Positions 1-7,800 of a DNA stretch of 64,000 bases are shown here, piece by piece. Source of the DNA: Variovorax sp. PBS-H4 (GTDB lineage: Bacteria; Pseudomonadota; Gammaproteobacteria; Burkholderiales; Burkholderiaceae_C); assembly GCF_901827205.1 (NCBI RefSeq), contig NZ_LR594675.1, forward strand, positions 124,001 through 188,000, written 5' to 3'. The notes below the pieces were generated by a model. That model saw only the letters and a program-made list of their open reading frames with translations. It ran no database searches and was not told the DNA's origin. Position numbers and translations under genes: made by a program. Positions within the stretch are counted from its first letter, which is position 1. Every line of letters begins with the position of its first letter.

Positions 1-47
1 CCGAGCGGCGCGCCCGCGCGGCGGCCGGCCCGGCGCCGGCACCCGAC

Positions 48-530
48 ATGCCGGCGAACGCAGCGCCGGCCGAGGCCCTCGACAGCGCTGCCCCGCCCGC
101 GCCGCTCGACAGCCGCGAGGCCGTGGCCAGGGCAGCCCGCCTGAGCAGCAGCCAGGTGGTGATGATCGAGAAGATCCACAAGCAGGCCGCGCCCGAGTTG
201 GTCGCGGCAGTCAAGTCGGGCGCCATCTCCATCAACGCCGCGGCCGCCGTCGCCACCTTGCCCGCCGAGGAGCAGGTCGCCGCCGTGGTCGCCGGCAAGG
301 ACGAGCTCAAGCAAGCCGCCAGGCGCGTGCGCGAATCGAAGCGCAAGCCGCGCGACGCATCTGCCGATGCGCCGCAGGAGGGCGCGCAGCCCGGAGACGA
401 CGAACTCTCGTCCCTGCGCCATCGCGTGGCCGAGCTCACGGCCGAGAACCAGGCGCTGCGCCGGCAACTGGCCGCGCTTCAGGCGTCGAGCCATGCCGGA
501 GAAGGGGCCGAGCTGCCGGCGCCCTTCTAG
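48..530 (+). CDS. KorB/ParB-like HTH protein with C-terminal coiled coil, possibly 5'-truncated by the window edge
   Basis: A 160-residue product. Residues about 25-105 resemble the helix-turn-helix region of KorB/ParB-type partition or plasmid-replication proteins: an AVARAARLSSSQV helix pair, then ISINAAAAVATLP and a basic KQAARRVRESKRK end. The last 40 residues (LRHRVAELTAEN and on) have leucine heptads typical of a dimerising coiled coil. The frame stays open upstream of the ATG to the window edge, so the true start may lie outside. DNA binding is inferred from the HTH; the target is unknown. It converges on the next gene and both end in one hairpin. Confidence 0.6.
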   Translation: MPANAAPAEALDSAAPPAPLDSREAVARAARLSSSQVVMIEKIHKQAAPELVAAVKSGAISINAAAAVATLPAEEQVAAVVAGKDELKQAARRVRESKRKPRDASADAPQEGAQPGDDELSSLRHRVAELTAENQALRRQLAALQASSHAGEGAELPAPF

Positions 531-547
531 CCTCTTGAAAGGGGCTA
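528..547. terminator. Convergent hairpin containing both stop codons
   Basis: A self-complementary 20-mer with a near 9-bp stem (one G-U pair) and a 2-nt loop. It begins with the TAG stop of the upstream plus-strand gene and ends with the TAG stop of the converging minus-strand gene. There is no U-tract on either side, so it may act as a bidirectional pause or RNA end-protecting hairpin rather than a canonical intrinsic terminator. Confidence 0.4.
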
Positions 548-883
548 GTACCGGACCGTCACGCCGGCCTTGATGCCCTTGTTGGCCTTCCCGTCCGAAT
601 GGGCGCCGGCGGAGAAGGAGACATCGCCGCCCGTGCTGGCGCCGAGCGAGTAGTTCGGGCGCGCCCCGGAGGTGTCCACGCCGCCGTAGGCGCCGCTGCC
701 GTCCTTGCGCTGCAGGCCCAGCGTTCCGCCGTTGGCGGTCGCTGCCTTCTCGGTGGGGGACAGGTTGGGGCTCACGTAGATCGCGCCCTCGTCGCTGCTT
801 TCGAGCGGGAGCTTCGGCGTTTGCGCAAGGGCGGCCGCGCAGCAGGCGGCCAGGGCGAGCGATGTCAGGAGGGGCTTGTGCAT
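545..883 (-). CDS. Small secreted hypothetical protein
   Basis: A 112-residue product. I chose the ATG at 883 because it begins a typical Sec signal peptide (MHKPLLTSLALAACCAAALAQ, cleavage after ALA); a longer frame upstream lacks one. The mature part is rich in Gly, Ser and Lys and ends in an aromatic residue (VTVRY), with alternating polar/hydrophobic stretches such as NYSLGASTGGDVSFSAG that look like beta-strands. Predicted periplasmic or outer-membrane associated. No family recognised. Confidence 0.65.
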   Translation of the reverse strand: MHKPLLTSLALAACCAAALAQTPKLPLESSDEGAIYVSPNLSPTEKAATANGGTLGLQRKDGSGAYGGVDTSGARPNYSLGASTGGDVSFSAGAHSDGKANKGIKAGVTVRY

Positions 884-1031
884 GAAGACAGAAGACAAGT
901 CGTCTGGCAAACCGACCACCTTAGCGAACGCAGCGCGGCGGGACAAGCGTTGCCGCCGCCGACGCGGCGATCCGGCCGCTGCCACGCGGCTTCGAGGCGA
1001 CAGAAATGTTTTTACATGTAGCTGCGGCGAC

Positions 1032-1628
1032 CTAGGCTTGCAGCTCCGTCTTGCGCTCGATGATCCGCGACACCAGCCCGTACTCCACCGCTTCCTGAGC
1101 CGACAGCCAGCGGTCGCGCTCGATGTCGGTCATTACCGCCTCGAGGGACTTGCCGGTCTCGCGCGCGATCGTCCTCGCGACGCGCTCGCGGGCCTTGAGG
1201 ATCTCCTGCGCGTGGATCGCGATGTCGCTCGCCGGCCCGCCGGCGCCACCGCTGGGTTGGTGGATCAGGAAGCGCGTGTTCGGCAAGCAGAACCGCCGCT
1301 CGCGCGGTACTGCCAGGTAGAGGTGCGTGGCGGCACTGCCTACCCAGCCGGTGCCGATCATGCGCACCGGTGCCGCGATGAAGCGCACCACGTCGTGGAT
1401 CGTGTCGCCCGATTCCAGGTGCCCGCCCGGCGAACTCACCAGGATGTCGATGGGTGCGTCGCTGTCGGCGTCGAGTGCGATCAGCCGGCGCGTCACGTCA
1501 CGGGCCGAGGCGTCGCTGATGGCGCCGAAGATCAGCAGCGTGCGCGACTTGAAGGCCTTTTCCTCGAGGTAGGAACTGCTGCGCGGCTCCCCGGTCGGGG
1601 TGTCCGGCGCTTCGTCGGGGGTTTCCAT
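1032..1628 (-). CDS. ClpP-like serine peptidase (ATP-dependent Clp protease proteolytic subunit family)
   Basis: A 198-residue ClpP-fold protein. The triad is visible: Ser98 (GWVGSAA), His123 (LIHQPSGG) and Asp172 (ERDRWLSAQEA), in the canonical order. The start at 1628 is set by AAGGAGC eight bases upstream of the ATG; an ATG at 1661 is possible but has no such site. No clpX or clpA is adjacent, and the sequence around Ser98 differs from housekeeping ClpP (GQAASMG), so this is more likely an accessory ClpP paralogue than the cell's main Clp peptidase. Cytoplasmic. Confidence 0.85.
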   Translation of the reverse strand: METPDEAPDTPTGEPRSSSYLEEKAFKSRTLLIFGAISDASARDVTRRLIALDADSDAPIDILVSSPGGHLESGDTIHDVVRFIAAPVRMIGTGWVGSAATHLYLAVPRERRFCLPNTRFLIHQPSGGAGGPASDIAIHAQEILKARERVARTIARETGKSLEAVMTDIERDRWLSAQEAVEYGLVSRIIERKTELQA

Positions 1629-1818
1629 GTGTCGGTGCTCCTTGGCTGGCTGAGGTGCCATGATGAACAGGCAGCTTACCTCCGCATCGCGAGTCGCGTG
1701 AATGCGGGATCGCCACCACGCACGCATCTCTCCACAATCGAGCCCAGGGATCGCATCTCGCCAGGCTGTCACACACCGGTCCCCGCACGTGCCACCGCCG
1801 CGCGTGCTCCGCTTGATG

Positions 1819-2709
1819 TCAGGGAGCCAGGAAGAAGCGCTGCAAGGCTTCGGCCGTGGGGCCGGGCGCTTCCTCTGGAAAGAAGTGGCCTGCATCGACG
1901 GCGTGGCCTTGCACGTCGTCGCTCCACGCACGCCACAACGCGAGCGGCCCGCCTTCACGCGTGTACCAGGTGTCGAGCGCGCCTCCCGCGCCCCACAGGG
2001 CCAGCACCGGGCAGCCGATGCGGCGACCGGCACCCAGGTCCGCCTGGTCGTGCTCGCGGTCCAGGGTGGCCGCGGCGCGGTACTCCTCGCAAATGGCGTG
2101 CACGTGCGCCGGGTCTCGAAGCGCATCGATATACGCCGATCGCACCTCCGCCCCGAAAGCGCCGGCCGGCGAGCCCCAGCCGCCAAGCGCGTCATCGACC
2201 ACCGCGTCGGGCGCTGCGGCCAGCAGGCGTTCCGGTAGCGGCGCGGGCTGCGCCAGCAGCGACCAGGGCCAGTAGCCCAGCACGAGCCTCGCATCGGCAT
2301 GGGCCCACACCGCCTCCGTCGGCAGGATGTCCAGCACCGCGAGGCGCTGCACGCGCTTCGGATGATCGAGCGCCAGCCGGTAGGCAACGCGCCCGCCACG
2401 GTCGTGGCCCGCGACCGAGAAGCGCCGGAAGCCGAGGGCTTCCATCACCCTCGCCATGTCGCGTGCCATCGCGCGCTTCGAGTACGGCGCGTGGTCGGGC
2501 GCCGTGGGCGGGCATCCGCTGCTCCCATAGCCGCGCAGGTCGGCGCAGACGACGGTGAAGTTGCGCGCGAGCAGCGGCGCGATGTCACGCCACATCAGGT
2601 GCGTCTGCGGGAAACCGTGCAGCAGCAACAGCGGCGGCCCGGAGCCGGCGTGGCGTACGAAGATGCGGGTTTCGCCGGCGTCGATCTCGAGCGCGTCGAA
2701 CCCGTCCAT
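1819..2709 (-). CDS. Alpha/beta-hydrolase of the haloacetate (fluoroacetate) dehalogenase family
   Basis: A 296-residue product with the hallmarks of the DehH1/fluoroacetate dehalogenase group: HGFPQTHLMW oxyanion loop, nucleophile Asp103 in GHDRGGR, acid Asp127 in AVLDILP, and a C-terminal DAGHFFPEE carrying the catalytic His. The two Arg residues that bind carboxylate in GHDRGGR are kept. The halide pocket is changed: the family's His-Trp pair is Pro148-Trp149 here (YWPWSLLAQ). It may dehalogenate poorly or act on another ester or epoxide. Start at 2709 (4 nt after arsC) is preferred to 2757, which would overlap arsC. Confidence 0.8.
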   Translation of the reverse strand: MDGFDALEIDAGETRIFVRHAGSGPPLLLLHGFPQTHLMWRDIAPLLARNFTVVCADLRGYGSSGCPPTAPDHAPYSKRAMARDMARVMEALGFRRFSVAGHDRGGRVAYRLALDHPKRVQRLAVLDILPTEAVWAHADARLVLGYWPWSLLAQPAPLPERLLAAAPDAVVDDALGGWGSPAGAFGAEVRSAYIDALRDPAHVHAICEEYRAAATLDREHDQADLGAGRRIGCPVLALWGAGGALDTWYTREGGPLALWRAWSDDVQGHAVDAGHFFPEEAPGPTAEALQRFFLAP

Positions 2710-2713
2710 CGCA

Positions 2714-3139
2714 TCAGCGCGTGCGGCGCGCTCCGCTGTCCTCGATGGGCTGGCCATCTTCCTTGGCGAATGGAGAGATCTTGCCGACCGGCAAGATCTC
2801 CAGCACTTCCTCCGAGGGTCGGCAGAGCTTGGTGCCCAGCGGCGTCGCGACGATGGGCCGGTTCAGCAGGATCGGGTGCTGCGCGATGAAGTCGAGCAGC
2901 TGGTCATCGGTCCATTTCGGGTTGCCGAGGTCCAGCTCTGCATAGGGCGTTCCCTTCTCGCGCAGCAACGCCCGCAGGGGCTGGCCCGTCGCGGCCGCGA
3001 TCTCGCGCATCTGCTCGCGGGTCGGCGGTGTCTTCAGGTATTCGATCACGGTGGGCTCGATGCCCGCGTGACGCAGGAGCGCGAGCGTGTTGCGTGAGGT
3101 GCCGCAGGCGGGGTTGTGATAGATGGTGACTTCGGACAT
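2714..3139 (-). CDS. arsC: Arsenate reductase, glutaredoxin-dependent ArsC family
   Basis: A 141-residue ArsC of the enterobacterial plasmid R773 type, which reduces arsenate to arsenite using glutaredoxin and glutathione. The active-site Cys is Cys12 in HNPACGTSRN, and Arg60, Arg94 (LLNRPIV) and Arg107 (LCRPSE) match the three arginines that hold the oxyanion, at the same numbering as R773 ArsC. No arsR, arsB or acr3 gene is adjacent, so the role in resistance is not certain. It is followed after 4 nt by the dehalogenase-like hydrolase and probably co-transcribed with it. Confidence 0.9.
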   Translation of the reverse strand: MSEVTIYHNPACGTSRNTLALLRHAGIEPTVIEYLKTPPTREQMREIAAATGQPLRALLREKGTPYAELDLGNPKWTDDQLLDFIAQHPILLNRPIVATPLGTKLCRPSEEVLEILPVGKISPFAKEDGQPIEDSGARRTR

Positions 3140-3181
3140 GGGTGCATTCTGGCGCTGCTGCGGGGCCTTGAGCTGGAAAAC

Positions 3182-3212
3182 TTGCCGCCATCCACTTGGA
3201 TGGTGCTAAGAT
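3182..3212 (+). promoter_or_regulatory. Promoter with palindromic operator for the RHH regulator gene
   Basis: A perfect 7-2-7 palindrome (CCATCCA-ct-TGGATGG, 3188-3203) lies between a possible -35 (TTGCCG, 3182-3187) and a possible -10 (TAAGAT, 3207-3212; 19-nt spacer). The ATG of the ribbon-helix-helix gene starts at 3218, only 6 nt after the -10, so transcription may begin at the start codon. The position suggests autorepression; the arsC start lies 43-49 nt away in the other direction. Confidence 0.45.
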
Positions 3213-3217
3213 GGCGC

Positions 3218-3640
3218 ATGCCCCGAAAAAGCGCTTCCCTTGCCGCCTCCCCCAAGCCGGCCGACGAAAAGATCACCATCAACGTCGGTTGCGTGGACCT
3301 CGGCCAGATCGATCTGCTGGTGCAGGAAGGCTTCTACGCCAACCGCACCGACCTCATCCGCACCGCGATACGCAACCAGTTGGCCACCCAGGTCGATGTC
3401 GTGCGCCAGGTCGTGGCGAGCAAATCGCTGGTGCTCGGCATCCAGCACTACGACGCAGCCACCCTGGAGGCCATTGAGGCGGCCGGGCAGAAGTTGCAGA
3501 TACGCGTGCTCGGCCTGGCCGTGATCGCGGCCGACGTCACGCCGGCGCTAGCGCTGGCTGCCATCGAATCCATCACGGTCCTGGGCGCGCTTCACGCGAG
3601 TCCTGCCGTCAAGGCGGCGCTCGCCGCGCGCATCCGCTGA
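3218..3640 (+). CDS. Ribbon-helix-helix (CopG-type) transcriptional regulator
   Basis: A 140-residue product. After a basic N-terminus (MPRKSAS), residues about 16-55 have the strand-helix-helix pattern of CopG/Arc regulators: a KITINVGCVDLGQID strand, then LVQEGFYANRTDLIRTAIRNQL helices. The C-terminal 85 residues may sense a ligand or oligomerise. No Shine-Dalgarno precedes the ATG and a -10 lies just upstream, so translation may be leaderless. It is followed after 35 nt by the PHB-depolymerase-like esterase, its likely target or partner (inference). Confidence 0.75.
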   Translation: MPRKSASLAASPKPADEKITINVGCVDLGQIDLLVQEGFYANRTDLIRTAIRNQLATQVDVVRQVVASKSLVLGIQHYDAATLEAIEAAGQKLQIRVLGLAVIAADVTPALALAAIESITVLGALHASPAVKAALAARIR

Positions 3641-3675
3641 ACACCCCACCGAACGCACCTACTCGAAAGACCCCC

Positions 3676-4752
3676 ATGAGTTTCGATCTCAAGCACCTGA
3701 TGGCAGAAGCAACCCGGCTCACGCGCGCCGGAGACTTGCGCGCGGCGACCGCCGCGATCCAGGCCGCGCTGCACGGCGCCGAACGCGCGCAGCCGATGCC
3801 CGAGGAGACAGGCGCGGTGATCGACGTCGAGGCCAGGCACGTGCCCGACAGCCCGCCGCCTCGCAGCGTCGACGATGCACCTGTTGCGTACGACGATGTC
3901 GCCGTTCCCGGCCGCTTCATTGCCGGCAGTTTTGCCGACGCGTCAGGCCGTCGCGACTACAAGCTCTACATCCCGCCCGAGGCGGGCCGGCGCCCGCTGC
4001 CGCTGGTCGTGATGCTGCACGGCTGCACCCAGGACCCGGACGATTTCGCGGCCGGCACGGCAATGAACGCAGCCGCACTGGCGCAGGGCTTCTTCGTGCT
4101 GTACCCGGCGCAGTCGCGCCAGGCCAATCCGCAGGCGTGCTGGAACTGGTTCAAGCACAACCACCAGAAGCGAGGTCGCGGAGAACCGGCGCTGCTGGCG
4201 GGAATGACCCGGGCAGTGATGGCGCAGTACACGATCGATCCGCAGCGCGTCTATGTGGCGGGACTCTCGGCGGGCGGGGCAATGGCCGCGATCCTCGGCG
4301 AGGCCTATCCCGACCTGTACGCAGCCGTCGGCGTCCACTCCGGGCTCGCCGCCGGTGTTGCAACCGACCTGCCGGCGGCGCTGATGGCGATGAAGAGCGG
4401 CGGGGTCATGCAGGGCGGTGTTGCCAGCGGCATGCCCACCATCGTCTTCCATGGCGACGCCGATGCGACTGTTCATGCGAGCAATGGCGAACAGGTCATT
4501 GCGGCCAGCGTTGGAAATACGGCCACGGTCGAGGTCCAGCATCTGAATGCCAAGGGCGCCCGCGCCTCGACGCGCCGCTTGCACCGATCCGCCGACGGGC
4601 GGGTACTTGCCGAGCACTGGACGGTGCACGGGGCGCCTCACGCGTGGGCCGGCGGCAGCGCCAAGGGCTCCTACACCGATGCCCGCGGACCGGATGCGAG
4701 CGCGGAGATGCTGCGCTTCTTTTTCGAGCGTCCGCGCAAGCCGGCGCACTGA
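3676..4752 (+). CDS. Esterase of the PHB depolymerase family (type 1 catalytic domain)
   Basis: A 358-residue alpha/beta-hydrolase related to extracellular PHB depolymerases and feruloyl-esterase-like LpqC proteins. Seen: HGCTQDPDDFAAGT oxyanion region, nucleophile Ser198 in GLSAGG, a catalytic Asp in FHGDADATV, and His in HGAPHAWAGG near the C-terminus. About 80 residues precede the domain and are helical, not a signal peptide, so the enzyme is probably cytoplasmic. The true substrate (polyhydroxyalkanoate granule, oligomer or another ester) cannot be told from sequence. Likely an operon with the RHH regulator. Confidence 0.85.
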   Translation: MSFDLKHLMAEATRLTRAGDLRAATAAIQAALHGAERAQPMPEETGAVIDVEARHVPDSPPPRSVDDAPVAYDDVAVPGRFIAGSFADASGRRDYKLYIPPEAGRRPLPLVVMLHGCTQDPDDFAAGTAMNAAALAQGFFVLYPAQSRQANPQACWNWFKHNHQKRGRGEPALLAGMTRAVMAQYTIDPQRVYVAGLSAGGAMAAILGEAYPDLYAAVGVHSGLAAGVATDLPAALMAMKSGGVMQGGVASGMPTIVFHGDADATVHASNGEQVIAASVGNTATVEVQHLNAKGARASTRRLHRSADGRVLAEHWTVHGAPHAWAGGSAKGSYTDARGPDASAEMLRFFFERPRKPAH

Positions 4753-4807
4753 GCCGGGCGTGGAGCCATAGCGGGCCGTCGGCCGAAGGGGGTCGGCCGC
4801 AATCTCT

Positions 4808-7800
4808 TCACGATGGCTCGAACGCCTGAAAGTGGGGCGGCTGGTCCAGGGCCAGCGCATCGAAGAAGGCGCGCACGCTGGAGGGGTCGCTGAAGTAGTT
4901 GAAGTGCGTGGCCTCCTGGCCCTCGGCCAGCCAGAAGCTCGAGCCTCCCCGCCGTCCCGCGCCCCCGTCCATGGAAGCGGTCTGCACCACCAGATCGCTT
5001 TCGGACCAGGCGGCACCCCCGGTCTCCAGGGCTGCCAGCCAAGGTGCATTGCCAAAGCCCCACACGTTTCCGGCCATCACGCGCAGATCGCCCGGCAGGG
5101 GCTCGACCGGGCTGTTGAGCCATTGAATCAGCGGAGCGTCGGGCAACAGCGAGGCGATGCCCGGAACCCTCGAGGGGCTGGTGCGGGCGCGGGCCGCTTC
5201 CACGAGGAAGGCCTCGAAGGCAGGCTGAACGGAGATGTGCCCAAGCCGCAGGGCGTTCCTGAACAGCGACATCCAGACGTCGAGGCCCCCTTCGTCGATG
5301 CCGATGCCCTTCGCAGGGCAGGCCACGCGCACCATCCGATCGATGCTGAAGTGTTTGTCGCGCACGATTCTTCCCAGTTCCAGCAGGGCACGGCGGTCGG
5401 CCGCATGGCCATCGGCGGAGAAAAAGGTCGAAGCGGCACGCTCTGTCTCGTGGGGCTGCGCGGCAGCGCGGGCCAGCACTTCGGCCAGTAGCCCGCCGCT
5501 CGAATGCGTCGCCAGATGCACGGGCGCCGACGCTGGCAGCGCCTTGGCGAGCGTGAGCGCCGCAGCGACAGGGCTGCCGCCAAGCGTCGGATATTCGAAC
5601 GCATACACGCGGTCGTGGTACGCGCGGAACAGGTCGAGGCGCTTCTGGTGATTCGCGGTCCACAACGCGCCAAACGTGCTGGCCGTGTCGAGGAAGACTC
5701 CGTGGACGAAGACCAGGGTCGGACCGCCGCTCGAGAATTCGCTTGCCAGCGAACCGGCGGGTGGGTGCCCCCTGAGTGCCACCAGCGATCGGGGCTGCAA
5801 CTCGTACAGCGCCGGGGGGACCTGCGCATCCAGACGAAGCATCAGCTCGCCCACCGTAGCGCTCGGGTCATTCGCGGCGCGGCCGAGGATCTGGATGCGC
5901 GAGATAGGCAACGATGGTTGCGCAAGGTCGTTGCGCTCCGTCTCTGCGCTGCTCTGGCGGAGAAGCAACCCGGCGGCGTTCGAAGGGTGCAGAGTCAACG
6001 TGACGCCATCGGAGGTCTCGATCGTGACCACGTCCTCGCCCGGGACTGCGGACGCCAATTGCCCCGAGGAAGAGGGAGGCGCTGGATCCGAGCTCTCCGC
6101 CGGCTCGCCCATATCGGGTACGTATCGCGCACGGCCTTCCTCTGCGGCACGCGCCAGCAGCAGTTCGCGAAGTGCCTGCCCCCGAAGCCCTGTGAGCTCC
6201 ATGTAGCGGGCTGCCAGGCCTGCAACCACGGCGCATGCGAATGAAGTCCCGGACATCGTGGTGTAGCGGGCCGGCGGCAATACCGCACCTTCGGAGCCGC
6301 CACTCGTACCTGCACCTGCGGCAACCAGCACTTTTGCGCCGGGCGCCCAGAGATCGGGGCCCTCCTTCTGCAGCTTGCCGTTCCGTTTCACTGCGCCACG
6401 GTTGCTGAACTCGAGCGGCCTTCCGTCCTCATCCAGGGCGCCCACTGCGAGCACCTCGGGCATCGAGGCCGGAAAGTTCACCGGCTCCTGCGAGCCCTCG
6501 TTCCCGGCCGCTGCCACCACCAGGATGTTCTGGGCCGTGATCAGGCCCAGCGCGCGAGCCATCGCTTCATCCCATGTACCCATGCCAAGCGGCACGCACA
6601 GGATGTGCGCACGTTCTTCGGCCGGCACGCTCAGAATCGAGTCGAGCGCCACGAGCACCGTGCTGGTCGCGCCGCTGCCCTGCGCGTCCAGTGCCGCATA
6701 GGACTGCAGCCGCGCCCCCGTCGAAATGCCGACGAAGCGCCCTGCGATGATGCTCGCGACAGCCGTGCCATGGCCGTGCGGGTCCGCGACCGCGCCCTCG
6801 ATGACCGAGTGCTGAAGCTCGGGATGCATGGCATCGACGCCCGTGCCGAGGATCGCCACCCGCACCCCAGTGCCGAAGTTTTCGCGCAAGCGCCGCTCGG
6901 GAAGCCCGAGCCACACCGGCCAGTTCGACGCCGGCGCAAGGCCTTCTCGTGCGTGGTCGGCGAGCACCTCGATCGGCGCGCCCGACTGCAGTTCCTCGGC
7001 CACGCCGGCCAACTGCTTGTCCTTGCGTGCCAGCGGCGCCAGCGCACGGAGCACGCTGGAGCGGTCGCCGTGCAGGATCTGCAGAAGCAGGCGACGGTCG
7101 AACAGCACGCGGCGCGCACCCTCTGCGCCACGTGCAGCAATCGCGTGCTGCAGCAGATGGTCGCGCAGATAGGCCGGCGGCAGCAGCGGAGTGCCGTTGC
7201 GGGGTGCGAGTTCGCCCACGATCGCTTCATGGGCCGCGCGCACCTTGTCGCGGTAGGCACTCTGCAGAAACTGCGACACAGCCGGATGCAGCGTGGCCGA
7301 ACTGCCATCCGGCGTGCGGCATTGCCAGGCGAGTTGCACCGCGAGCGCTTCGCTGCCGGTCGGCCGGTCGGGATAGCCGGGGCGGCGCGCGGACATCACG
7401 ATGAGCCCGTCGCGCTCGGCCGAAGTCAGCTGGCCCAGCACCTTCATGCTCAGCGCGCCGTAGTTCGACTCCGGGCGCTCGGTGTCGCGGCGCGGCCAGC
7501 GCCGGATGCCGCGCAGCCAGCCGGCGCCCACGATGGGCACCAGCGAAGGCACACCCTGATGCACCGGCCACAGCTCGGCAGCGTCTGTTCTTGCCACGCC
7601 CATCTGCACCAGATGGGCCTGCGCCTCGCTCGCTTCCAGGTGACCGACGTCGACGTCCCTGTTGCGTTGCATGCGCACGTCGATGCACGTGTCGCCGCCG
7701 ACCCGCCCCTTCGCGCCGAAGCGCACCACGAGCCGCTGCAGGTGGGCCGCTGCGGGCTCGGCGGGCGGATCGGTGTCGAACCAGATTCCTCCGCCGAAGC

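Noticed and set aside
1629..1818. Possible small gene between the ClpP-like and hydrolase genes
   Set aside because: Only shadow frames with Arg/Pro-rich composition; the region is better read as the promoter region of the ClpP-like gene.
4780..4799. CGGCC/GGCCG hairpin between converging genes as terminator
   Set aside because: Short GC-only stem formed by a direct repeat of GTCGGCCG, long loop and no T-tract on either strand.
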